NCBI RefSeq assembly: GCF_034541975.1
Contig: NZ_JAVYJM010000001.1
Reading direction: 5' to 3' (one strand)
Source of the DNA: Dermacoccus abyssi
GTDB taxonomy: Bacteria > Actinomycetota > Actinomycetes > Actinomycetales > Dermatophilaceae
Length of the DNA: 64,000 nt
The translations under genes were made by a program, and so were the position numbers. Below the pieces are notes generated by a model, which was given only the letters and a program-made list of their open reading frames with translations, had not been told where the DNA came from and did no database searches. Positions 1 to 7,569 of the stretch are shown here, one piece after another; within the stretch, counting starts at the first letter, position 1; every line of letters begins with the position of its first letter.

Positions 1-388
1 AGCCCACGAAGCTGCGGACGAGAGCGTGACGGAACGAGATGGCGCCGCCGTCGGTGCGCACGACCCGCATGCCGAGAATGAGTTTTCCGAGGCTACGCCC
101 GAGCGTGAGGGTCTCGACCACCGTCGGCAGGAGCACGAAGGAGGTCACGAGGACGACGATGCTCCACCCTGCTCGGACCGCATCCGAGGCGGTGCCGACC
201 AGCTTCAGCGCGGCCCAGTTGAGGCAGAAGAAGGTCACCGCCCACACGATGAGGTCGATGATCACGCCGAGAATGCGCATGCCGACGCCGGCCGGGGGCA
301 GGTCGAGAGCGACCGCCTCACCGGTGATCTGCGCCGGGCCGGTGAGATCCCGCAGCGGGCGCAGTTCCCGATCGTCGACGTGTGCCAC
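1..388 (-). CDS. RDD family membrane protein (partial, C-terminus outside window)
   Basis: Reads leftwards off the window edge. The GTG start at 388 gives VAHVDDRELRPLRDLTG, then a hydrophobic segment (GMRILGVIIDLIVWAVTFF), a second hydrophobic stretch, and the RDD-type motif GRSLGKLILGMRVVRTDGG followed by FRHALVRSFVG. These match the family pattern of an Arg-Asp-containing helix 1 and a G-x-x-x-G-K-x-x-x-G-x-x-V motif. RDD proteins are small polytopic membrane proteins; a transport or ion-exchange role is proposed for some but is not shown here. The start is supported by TAACCT ending exactly 6 nt upstream, so the mRNA is probably leaderless. It is divergent from the SpoIIM-like gene, a pairing common in actinobacteria beside DUF58/MoxR genes. 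Confidence 0.85.
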   Translation of the reverse strand, partial: MAHVDDRELRPLRDLTGPAQITGEAVALDLPPAGVGMRILGVIIDLIVWAVTFFCLNWAALKLVGTASDAVRAGWSIVVLVTSFVLLPTVVETLTLGRSLGKLILGMRVVRTDGGAISFRHALVRSFVG

Positions 389-430
389 GCGAACAGGTTA
401 CTGGCCGCAGCCGGTGCGTAGAGTACGAGC
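389..430. promoter_or_regulatory. Compact divergent leaderless promoter pair (RDD / SpoIIM)
   Basis: Only 42 bp separate the two GTG starts. TAACCT (reverse strand, 395-400) lies 6 nt before the RDD start, and TAGAGT (419-424) lies 6 nt before the SpoIIM start. Both fit a -10 hexamer giving transcripts that begin at or next to the start codon. Confidence 0.55.
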
Positions 431-1423
431 GTGGATGTGGAAGCCGTTGTCGCAGCGCACCGCGAGGAGTGGGCCCGTCTCGACGAACTCGGGCGCAAAC
501 GGCGCCTGACTGGCACCGAGGCCGAGGAGATGCTCGACCTCTACCAGCGCGCGGCGTCACACCTCTCGCTCGTGCAGTCCACGTCGGCCGATCCCGTTCT
601 CACGCAGTACCTCTCGACGATCATCGCCCGTGCCCGGGTGAAGTCCTCGCGCGACTTCCGGGCCGATCCGGGGGCGTTCGCCCGCTTCTTCCTCGAGACG
701 TTTCCGGCCATCTGCTACCGCGCCTGGCGCTGGTGGGCCGGCGTCGGCGTCGCCTTCGTCGTGCTGACGGCGCTCGTGGCCTGGTGGACGGCGACGCACC
801 CCGCGTTCGTCTCGAGCGTCCTCAGCCCGGAGGAGATCTCGCAGCTGACGCGGCACGACTTCGAGGACTACTACTCCTCCTACGCGGCCCAAGACTTCGC
901 GTTCCGGGTCTGGACGAACAACGCGTGGGTCGCGGCCCTGTGCATCACCCTCGGCGCCCTCGGTTTTCCCATTCCGCTCCTGCTGTGGTCGAACATCGTC
1001 AACACGGGCGTCTCCGCTGGCCTCATGGCCTCCGACGACCGGCTCTCGCTGTTCTTCGGCCTCATCCTGCCCCACGGCATGCTCGAACTGACGTCGATCT
1101 TCGTCGCCGCCGGCATCGGTCTGCGCGGCTTCTGGTCGTGGATCGAACCGGGCCCCCGCTCGCGCGCCGACGCGTTCGCGGCGGAGATGCGCACGGCGTT
1201 CACTGCGGCGATGGGCCTCGTCGCCGTTCTGGCGCTGTGCGGCTTCATCGAGGCCTTCGTCACGCCGTCCGGGCTGCCCACGCCGGTGCGCCTGCTCATC
1301 GGCTTCACGGCGTGGTGTTCTTTCATCGCGTACGTCGTCATCCTCGGTCGCCGCGCGGTGGCGGCCGGTGTGACGGGTGACGTCGACGCCCGCCTGCGTG
1401 AGGACGAACTCGTCGCCGGCTGA
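431..1423 (+). CDS. Stage II sporulation protein M-like integral membrane protein
   Basis: 330-residue SpoIIM-superfamily protein. A soluble N-terminal helical region of about 90 residues precedes a membrane domain with segments near 105-125 (WWAGVGVAFVVLTALVAWW), 165-190, 210-235 and 265-310. The internal motif NNAWVAALCITLGALGFPIPLLLWSN is the family hallmark (asparagine-rich entry followed by a Gly-rich membrane segment), and LPHGMLELTSIFVAAGIGL is the second. The organism need not sporulate: this family is widespread in non-sporulating actinobacteria next to RDD, DUF58 and MoxR genes, where it probably belongs to an envelope-related membrane complex. GTG start chosen from the 6-nt spacing to TAGAGT. 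Convergent with the DUF58 gene, 6 bp from its stop. Confidence 0.88.
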   Translation: MDVEAVVAAHREEWARLDELGRKRRLTGTEAEEMLDLYQRAASHLSLVQSTSADPVLTQYLSTIIARARVKSSRDFRADPGAFARFFLETFPAICYRAWRWWAGVGVAFVVLTALVAWWTATHPAFVSSVLSPEEISQLTRHDFEDYYSSYAAQDFAFRVWTNNAWVAALCITLGALGFPIPLLLWSNIVNTGVSAGLMASDDRLSLFFGLILPHGMLELTSIFVAAGIGLRGFWSWIEPGPRSRADAFAAEMRTAFTAAMGLVAVLALCGFIEAFVTPSGLPTPVRLLIGFTAWCSFIAYVVILGRRAVAAGVTGDVDARLREDELVAG

Positions 1424-1429
1424 CCGGCG

Positions 1430-2725
1430 CTACAGGCGGCCCTCGCGCTTGAGGACGAGGTAGTGGTCGGCGAGGGCCGGCGCGAGGCGCTCGGGTGGTT
1501 CGTGCAGCACCGAGATGCCGTGACGTTCCAACGCCGCGCGCATCGTCGTCGTGCGGTGCCGGAGTCGTTCGGCGGCCGCGGCTCCGTAGACGTCGCGCAC
1601 GTTGTCGCGCTTCGCCGCGATGGCGCCCACCTCCGGATCGGCCACGGAGGCGATGACGACCCGGGTCTCGCGGGCCAGAGCCGGAAGCAGCGGAACGAGG
1701 GATTCCTCGACCGCGGCGGGTTCGAACGGCGTGACGATGACGAGCAACGAGCCGCGGCGCGCGTCGGCAGTGGCTTCCTGCACGAGGCGTGACCAGTCGG
1801 GTTCGACGAGGCGTGACTCGAGCGGAGCCATGGCGAGCATCATGCGCCGCACCGCCTCATTGCGACCGCTCGTCGGCGGGACGTGCGCGAGAACAGCACG
1901 GTCGCCTGCCGTCCATTCGACGTTGTCGCCGGCGTGACCGGCCAGAGCGGCCAGGAGGAGGCAGGCCTCCATGCCGGCGTCGAGGCGTGTGGTGTCGGCG
2001 AGGCGCCCTGCGCTGAGCCGCCCGGTGTCGAGCAGGATCGAGACGCGGCGATCGCGTTCGGGCCGCCACGTCCGGACGACGGGAGCGCGGCGCCGTGCCG
2101 TGGCCCTCCAGTCGATACTGCGGATGTCGTCGCCGCGGACGTAGTCGCGCAGCGAGTCGAACTCGCTGCCGCTGCCGGGAGCGCGCACCAGCGAGCGTCC
2201 CTCGATCTCGCGAAGCTGCACGAGACGACTCGGCAGGTGGGCGCGCGAGCTGAAGGCGGGCAGAACGCGCACCAGGCCTGGTTCGTCGAGGCGCGTCTGG
2301 CGACCGGCCAACCGGAGCGGACCGGCCGAGCGCACCGTGATGGCGTCGTTCGGGCGCATTCCGCGCCGCGTGGGGCGCAGGTGAACGACGTGGTCGACGC
2401 TCGCGCCGGGGGCGAGGTTCAACACGCCACGGTCGTCCTGGGCGCCGGCTCCGGGCGACCAGACGTCACGAACGGCGCCCCGGAACGTACGCGACGTCGG
2501 GTTCGTCACGACGAGGTGCGAGACGGATTCCTCGCCGAGACGAACGCCATGGGGCTGGCGGCGCTCGAACTGCAACGACGAGGGCCGCGGCGCCAGGAGG
2601 ACGTCGAGGCCGGCGAGGAGCGCCACGACGACGAACCACACGAGGACGAGTTGCGTCGAGGGCACGACGAACACGACGAGGCAGACCGCGGCCATTGCGG
2701 CGACTGCGGGCCATCTCAGATACAC
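1430..2725 (-). CDS. DUF58 domain-containing protein
   Basis: 431 residues. Two hydrophobic helices at the N-terminus (about residues 5-45) anchor a soluble part. The DUF58 signature is clear: EFDSLRDYVRGDDIRSIDW followed by TARRRAPVVRTW. A von Willebrand A-like fold continues after it (RRVSILLDTGRLSAG). DUF58 proteins are normally encoded with a MoxR AAA+ ATPase, which is thought to act as a chaperone that assembles or remodels them; the MoxR gene lies 61 bp upstream here. The set DUF4129-DUF4350-MoxR-DUF58 runs in one direction and looks like a single operon. Its biochemical role is not established; envelope maturation or stress is usually proposed. Confidence 0.9.
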   Translation of the reverse strand: MYLRWPAVAAMAAVCLVVFVVPSTQLVLVWFVVVALLAGLDVLLAPRPSSLQFERRQPHGVRLGEESVSHLVVTNPTSRTFRGAVRDVWSPGAGAQDDRGVLNLAPGASVDHVVHLRPTRRGMRPNDAITVRSAGPLRLAGRQTRLDEPGLVRVLPAFSSRAHLPSRLVQLREIEGRSLVRAPGSGSEFDSLRDYVRGDDIRSIDWRATARRRAPVVRTWRPERDRRVSILLDTGRLSAGRLADTTRLDAGMEACLLLAALAGHAGDNVEWTAGDRAVLAHVPPTSGRNEAVRRMMLAMAPLESRLVEPDWSRLVQEATADARRGSLLVIVTPFEPAAVEESLVPLLPALARETRVVIASVADPEVGAIAAKRDNVRDVYGAAAAERLRHRTTTMRAALERHGISVLHEPPERLAPALADHYLVLKREGRL

Positions 2726-2786
2726 GGCTTACCTCCTCACGGGGTCGTTGTGGTCAGTGGGACGTCGGGGTGTCGGTGGCAGGGCC

Positions 2787-3845
2787 TCAGCGCGGGACGG
2801 CCACCGACCTCACGGCCTGGTCGAGCACCTGCGCTGCGTCGAGGCCGTCCATCTCGGCCTCGGAGCGCAGCACGATGCGGTGGGCGAGTGTCACCTGCGC
2901 GAGGCTGCGCACGTCGTCCGGGGTGACGAAGTCGCGGCCGCTCAGCCACGCCCACGCCCGCGAGACGGCCATGAGGGCAGTGGAGCCGCGTGGGCTCACG
3001 CCGAGCTGGACCGCCGCGGAGCCGCGCGTGGCCCGGGCAAGGTCGACGATGTACGCAGCCACGTCGGCGTCCACGCGCACCGACTCGACGGCGCGCGACG
3101 CGGCTTCGAGGTGAGCGGGCGTCGCCACGGCACGCAGGTCGGCCGACTGCATGCGCCGCGGGTCGAAGCCCTGTGCATGACGGCGGACGATCTCGATCTC
3201 GGCGTCGCGCTCCGGTACGGGCAGCGTGATGCGCATGAGGAAGCGGTCGAGCTGCGCTTCGGGCAGCGTGTAGGTGCCCTCGAACTCGACGGGGTTCTGG
3301 GTTGCCGCGACGAGGAACGGCGTCGGCAGAGCGTACGTCCGCCCGTCGACCGAGACCTGACGCTCCGCCATCGCCTCGAGCAGCGCGGCCTGCGTCTTGG
3401 GAGGCGTGCGGTTGATCTCGTCGGCGAGCAGGAGGTTGGTGAAGACCGGGCCCTCGCGGAACTCGAAGGCCGACGTTCCCGCGTCGTAGAGCATCGAGCC
3501 GGTGATGTCGCTCGGCATGAGGTCGGGCGTGAACTGCACGCGCTTGGAGTCGACCGACAACGCCTCGGCGAGCGAACGTACGAGAAGTGTTTTCGCGACA
3601 CCGGGCACGCCCTCGAGCAGCACGTGCCCCCGCGCGAGGAGCGCCACGAGCAGCGCCGACACCGCGGCGTCCTGCCCGACGACGGCCTTGGCCACCTCAC
3701 GGCGCACCTCGTCGAGCGCGGCCCGGGCCTCCTGCGCCGACGGGAGGTCGGGCGACGGGCTCGTCGAGCGCTGACTCTCATCGTCGTGCGAACGCGGCAG
3801 CACGTGACGGGCCTCGTCGTGGCTGGGACGGGGTGCTTCGCTCAT
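2787..3845 (-). CDS. MoxR-family AAA+ ATPase
   Basis: 352 residues from the ATG at 3845, which overlaps the upstream DUF4350 stop as ATGA and indicates translational coupling; a longer in-frame extension is judged spurious. Residues 1-40 are a polar, probably disordered leader. Walker A is GVPGVAKT (79-86), the MoxR form. Walker B is LLADEINRTPPKTQ with the conserved Glu and sensor arrangement, and AATQNPVEFEGTYTLPEAQLD contains sensor 1 and the MoxR-specific insert. It should hydrolyse ATP as a hexamer to remodel partner proteins, most likely the neighbouring DUF58 (VWA-like) product. It acts in the cytoplasm at the membrane face. Confidence 0.93.
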   Translation of the reverse strand: MSEAPRPSHDEARHVLPRSHDDESQRSTSPSPDLPSAQEARAALDEVRREVAKAVVGQDAAVSALLVALLARGHVLLEGVPGVAKTLLVRSLAEALSVDSKRVQFTPDLMPSDITGSMLYDAGTSAFEFREGPVFTNLLLADEINRTPPKTQAALLEAMAERQVSVDGRTYALPTPFLVAATQNPVEFEGTYTLPEAQLDRFLMRITLPVPERDAEIEIVRRHAQGFDPRRMQSADLRAVATPAHLEAASRAVESVRVDADVAAYIVDLARATRGSAAVQLGVSPRGSTALMAVSRAWAWLSGRDFVTPDDVRSLAQVTLAHRIVLRSEAEMDGLDAAQVLDQAVRSVAVPR

Positions 3846-4858
3846 CGCAGGATCTCCTTCTCGAGGCGGTCGAGTTCTCGGGCGAGCTCGACGAGGGCCT
3901 TGTCGTTCTCGGGCGTCGGGCCGGTGAGCCACTCCGCCAGGTCATGAGGAACGTTTGACGCCGTAACGCCGTCGGCGTCCGCTGCAGCTGCTCCGCGAGC
4001 TCGCAGGGCGTTCGCGACGAGGTCGGGGGAGCGGCGTCCCTGAGCCAGGCCGAGGCCGGCTCCGACGCGGGAGGCGGTGCCGTCGCGCAGGGCGCTCGCG
4101 GCCGAATCCCGTGCTGACGAGCGGCGGTAGAGGGAGGCAAGGGCCCGTGTCGATTCGACGGCCTTGACCGTCACCGGCATGGGCTCGAGCGCGAGTAGGC
4201 CGAAGCGTCGCCCGCGCAGGACGACGAGGAAGAGCACCGACAGCCCGATCGCCCACGTGAGCGGCGTCTTCCAGGCGGGCCAGTCGAGGCCGGTCTGCTC
4301 GCCGGTTGCGCCGTTCCAAGTCGAGATCCACACCATGCGCCGGCGCTCACCGAGGCTGGTCAGAGCCTGGCGGGCGTTGTCACCGTCGTCGACGGACGCG
4401 TTCGTCAGCAGCGTGGGGTCGTTGATCGCGACGATCTTCTTGCCGTCCCCGGCCGAGGCGGCGTAGACGGGCCCGTTCTTCGACTCGTCGGCCTCCTGGT
4501 CGAACAGCGACTCCCGCAGGCTGTCGCTGGGGTCGACGACGACGAGGGTGCCGGCCGTGCGGGCCGACGCGAGGAAGTCCTGCCGCTCGTCGTGCGGAAT
4601 GAGGAACTCGTCGGTCAGCAAGACCGTCGTCTCGTCGCCGGTGTTGCCACGACGCAGCTCGTCGAGGTTCCCGGCTCGGTCGACGGCAACCCCGTGCTGC
4701 TCCAGGACGCGCGCAACGGCCTGAGCTCCGTGAGGCGAGGGGTTGTCCGGGTCGAGCGGGGTGTTCGTGTGCGGGCGCGCCGTCATGACGAGCAGGGCGA
4801 GGAGAAGGACGCTCAGCGTGAGCACACCAACGATCAACCCGTTGGGCCGGCGCTTCAT
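3842..4858 (-). CDS. DUF4350 domain-containing membrane protein
   Basis: 338 residues. One N-terminal membrane helix (GLIVGVLTLSVLLLALLV, about 8-25) is followed by the characteristic DUF4350 start, DNPSPHGAQAVARVLEQHGVAV, and an extracytoplasmic Rossmann-like region (TVLLTDEFLIP, TLVVVDPSD). A second membrane helix lies near 198-216 (TWAIGLSVLFLVVLRG). The cytoplasmic tail is helical and rich in Arg and Ala. It starts with ATGA overlap to the DUF4129 gene and ends in ATGA overlap to the MoxR gene, so the three are translationally coupled. Function unknown; context suggests a partner of the MoxR/DUF58 envelope complex. Confidence 0.88.
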   Translation of the reverse strand: MKRRPNGLIVGVLTLSVLLLALLVMTARPHTNTPLDPDNPSPHGAQAVARVLEQHGVAVDRAGNLDELRRGNTGDETTVLLTDEFLIPHDERQDFLASARTAGTLVVVDPSDSLRESLFDQEADESKNGPVYAASAGDGKKIVAINDPTLLTNASVDDGDNARQALTSLGERRRMVWISTWNGATGEQTGLDWPAWKTPLTWAIGLSVLFLVVLRGRRFGLLALEPMPVTVKAVESTRALASLYRRSSARDSAASALRDGTASRVGAGLGLAQGRRSPDLVANALRARGAAAADADGVTASNVPHDLAEWLTGPTPENDKALVELARELDRLEKEILR

Positions 4859-5505
4859 CGCGCGGCTCCGCTCGGACTGGGGGCTTCGCGTACGAGAGCC
4901 TCGAGAGCGAGGACGCCGTCGACCTGCGCGGTCGTCGGCGTGTGGTGGCCGTAGCGCACCGACTCGAATGCGTGGCTTGCCTCGGGCACCCCGAACGACG
5001 GCTCCTGCACGTCCCGACGGCGCAGCGCGTCGCGCAGGACGTGCGTGACGTCCCCGACCGTCGTCGCGTCGTCGAGAAGGAGCATGCCGCCGTCCTCGGC
5101 CCGCACGACGAGCGCACGGTAGGCAGCGAGCAGCGCCGCAGCGTCGTCACGCCCGCGCAGTTCGCGGGCCCGGGCGAGGTAGTCGCCTGCCTCGAGGCGG
5201 GCCGCGTCGAAGACGGTGGCCGAACGCTTGTGCCTCGCGTCCTTCTCGACGCGCGCACTGGGGCGATGCCGACGCCACGACACGACGAAGAGCGTGACGA
5301 GGACGGCGAGGAGGACGACGGCGATCAGCCACGCGGGGATCGAGACACCACCGACACCGACGCCGCCTCCGAAGTGCTCGGACAGCCATTTCATGATGCG
5401 TTCGATGAGCGACGGGTTGTCCTGATACTCCGGCTTCGCCAACTCCTCGGACAGCCAGCGGCGCGCCGTCGGGCTGTCAGGGGTGAGGGGAGGCGAGTCG
5501 GCCAT
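4855..5505 (-). CDS. DUF4129 domain-containing membrane protein
   Basis: 216 residues. The N-terminal part PPLTPDSPTARRWLSEELAKPEYQ is the usual short extracytoplasmic helix of this family. One membrane helix (IPAWLIAVVLLAVLVTLFVVSWRR) sits near residues 57-80. The C-terminal DUF4129 domain has the R-x-E-x-G-D-Y-x-x-x-A-x-x-L-R pattern (ARLEAGDYLARARELRGRDDA). In transglutaminase-type proteins of other bacteria this domain sits beside MoxR/DUF58. First gene of the overlapping DUF4129-DUF4350-MoxR run and 22 bp downstream of the larger membrane-protein gene, so probably the same transcript. Confidence 0.85.
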   Translation of the reverse strand: MADSPPLTPDSPTARRWLSEELAKPEYQDNPSLIERIMKWLSEHFGGGVGVGGVSIPAWLIAVVLLAVLVTLFVVSWRRHRPSARVEKDARHKRSATVFDAARLEAGDYLARARELRGRDDAAALLAAYRALVVRAEDGGMLLLDDATTVGDVTHVLRDALRRRDVQEPSFGVPEASHAFESVRYGHHTPTTAQVDGVLALEALVREAPSPSGAAR

Positions 5506-5526
5506 CGTGCACGTCCGCGCGAGAGA

Positions 5527-6873
5527 TCAGCGGTAGCCGATCGGACCCGTACCGGGAGCGCCGTACGGCGCCTGGCCGAATCCACCCGGGGCGCCGGCTC
5601 CCGGCAAGGGGAAGTCGAGCGCCCCGTCGGTGAGCTTCACCTTGGCGGCCATTGCGTTCGACGGCAGCTGCATCAGCTGGTTCGCCAGGCCTTCGTCACG
5701 CATGCGCGCGTCGACGTACAGGGCTCCCGTGACGTTCGTCGTGAACGGGTAGATGAGGGCATAGGACAGAAGGGTGAAGACGACGGCGAGCACACCAGCC
5801 GCGATCGCGGCGCCGACGCTCGCATCGGACACCTCCCCTCCGTTGGAGGCACCCGCGAGGCTCACGCCGAGGAAGATGAGCATGATCAGGGACACAATGA
5901 ACTGCACCACCCAACTGATCGCCGAGACGATGAGCTGCGCGAGGATGGTGATGCCGAGAGTGCGCCAGAAGCGGCCCTTCGTCAGCTGCCACGACCGCCG
6001 CAGTGCCGTGGTGGGGCCAGCCTTCTCCATGACCACGATGTGCCCGGCGAAGCAGAGGCGAATGCCCACCCACACCACGGCGCAGATGGTTGCGATGCCG
6101 ACGAGGACGGCCAGGAAGATGGGGCCGCCGTTGTCCTGCGATGCAGCGAGGACGATCGCCAGGATCAGGGGCACCATGACGGCCACCATGATGAGAACCA
6201 TGAGCAAGCCCACGCCGAGCATCGACCACATGCGCCGCACTCCCACACGCAGCGATGCGCTGACGGTGGCGCGGCGGCCCATGACGGCCTGGGCGAACAC
6301 GTGGACGAGACCGGCGGCTGACGCCATGGCGGCGAGCCCGGCGATCGGCGCAGCGAGACCGATGACGACCAGCGCGGCCGTGTCCGGAGTGCCGTCGGCG
6401 CTCGAGCTGTTCATTGCTCCCGTGATGATGAAAGCAGCCGAGAGGATGGCCGCGAGGAGCGCACCGACGATCACTGTGCCGACGGAACCGCCGGGGTTGC
6501 CGCGAATGGTCTGGAAGGCGGCGTCGAAGATGTCGCCGACGTTCTGAGGACGCAGCGACATGACGCCAGGCTTGGCCGCCTGCGGGACGAAGGCGGGGCC
6601 GGGGGGAACGAAGCCGCCCTGGCCGGGCCCGTACCCGGGCTGACCGTAGGGATTCTGAGGCGCGCCGTAACCACTCTGGCCATAACCGCCTTGGCCGTGG
6701 GCGCCCTGCCCGTAAGGCTGCTGCTGGGGCGCCCCCTGCCAACCAGGGTTCGCCGGGCCGTTCTGCCCGCCCCACGGTGTGTGGTTGTCCTGGCTGCCGT
6801 ACTGGCCCGCGCCTTCGCCCGGCACCTGCCCGTCGTACGGGCCGGGTGGCGGCTGCTGACCCCAGTTGCTCAC
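5527..6873 (-). CDS. Multi-pass membrane protein with Gly/Pro/Gln/Tyr-rich N-terminus (GPDPase membrane-domain-like)
   Basis: 448 residues. Residues 1 to about 100 are low complexity (repeated QPYGQ, GYGQ, GAPQ units) and presumably disordered and cytoplasmic. After MSLRPQNVGDIFDAAFQTIRGNPG there are about six hydrophobic segments. That motif and the architecture recall actinobacterial proteins annotated with the glycerophosphoryl-diester phosphodiesterase membrane domain; no catalytic GDPD domain is present. GTG start at 6873 has a clear GGGAGGAA ribosome site 7 nt upstream, and TAGGGT (reverse strand 6907-6912) gives a short leader. It is first in the run leading to the DUF4129/MoxR genes. 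Role unknown; a membrane-organising or secretion function is conceivable. Confidence 0.75.
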   Translation of the reverse strand: MSNWGQQPPPGPYDGQVPGEGAGQYGSQDNHTPWGGQNGPANPGWQGAPQQQPYGQGAHGQGGYGQSGYGAPQNPYGQPGYGPGQGGFVPPGPAFVPQAAKPGVMSLRPQNVGDIFDAAFQTIRGNPGGSVGTVIVGALLAAILSAAFIITGAMNSSSADGTPDTAALVVIGLAAPIAGLAAMASAAGLVHVFAQAVMGRRATVSASLRVGVRRMWSMLGVGLLMVLIMVAVMVPLILAIVLAASQDNGGPIFLAVLVGIATICAVVWVGIRLCFAGHIVVMEKAGPTTALRRSWQLTKGRFWRTLGITILAQLIVSAISWVVQFIVSLIMLIFLGVSLAGASNGGEVSDASVGAAIAAGVLAVVFTLLSYALIYPFTTNVTGALYVDARMRDEGLANQLMQLPSNAMAAKVKLTDGALDFPLPGAGAPGGFGQAPYGAPGTGPIGYR

Positions 6874-6945
6874 GGTGATGTTCCTCCCAGTTGATCGTGC
6901 GCGATCACCCTATCCGCCTGGACGGACACCGGCGGGCAACGGAGT

Positions 6946-7569
6946 TCAGCCGTTTTGGAGCGCGGACGCCCGTCGCAACGCCTGACGGAACGAGACGGGT
7001 TCGGCACCCAGGTTCATGTGAGCGGCGACGATGGAGGGCTCGTCACGGCACAGCCGCCATCCACGGCGCACGAGGACGCCCGGCGGCTTGCGTCGTTCGG
7101 AAAGGTCACGAGCGAAACGTCGAGCCGCCGTCACGTAGCGGTTACGACGCAGGCACCAGGCCTGTTCGAGGAGCCCGCGCTCACGCAGGCCGGCGATGAC
7201 GTGCGGGGCGAAGATGCCCTCGGCGACGACGAAACGCGCACCGTCGAGGTGCACGGGGTGGGTGCCCTCGGCGTGGCTGTGCGAGATCGAGTACGTCGGT
7301 GCGTTCACGGTGCCCTCGCGGCACAACGTGTCGAGCGCTACGGCAGCAGCCTCTTCGTTCCACGTGCCCGGGTGGTCCCAGTCGATCTCGCCGTTCGCGA
7401 AGCGGGGTAGGTCGGGAGCGTCGTGGTCCTTGTAGAAGTCGTCGAGGTTGACGAAGGCCCACCCGTGAGTGGCCGCCAGGTGCCGGGCCAAGCGCGACTT
7501 GCCGCTGCCCGAAGGCCCCGACACGACGACGACGCGGGCGGGGGGAGAGGACGATCGAGCCTGCGTCAC
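6946..7569 (-). CDS. Uridine kinase-like P-loop kinase
   Basis: 207 residues. Walker A is GPSGSGKS (about residues 19-26). The motif FVNLDDFYKDHD is the uridine-kinase D-D-F-Y base-recognition element, followed by DWDHPGTWNEEAA, where uridine kinases have FDHP. VAEGIFAP is the Walker-B-like strand and ARDLSERRKPP the LID region with conserved Arg. The protein is close to classical uridine/cytidine kinase but lacks full-length C-terminal elements. Likely reaction: phosphorylation of a nucleoside or related small hydroxyl substrate with ATP or GTP. The GTG start overlaps the stop of the phosphohexomutase gene (GTGA), and with the purine nucleoside phosphorylase upstream the trio suggests nucleoside salvage. 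Confidence 0.85.
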   Translation of the reverse strand: MTQARSSSPPARVVVVSGPSGSGKSRLARHLAATHGWAFVNLDDFYKDHDAPDLPRFANGEIDWDHPGTWNEEAAAVALDTLCREGTVNAPTYSISHSHAEGTHPVHLDGARFVVAEGIFAPHVIAGLRERGLLEQAWCLRRNRYVTAARRFARDLSERRKPPGVLVRRGWRLCRDEPSIVAAHMNLGAEPVSFRQALRRASALQNG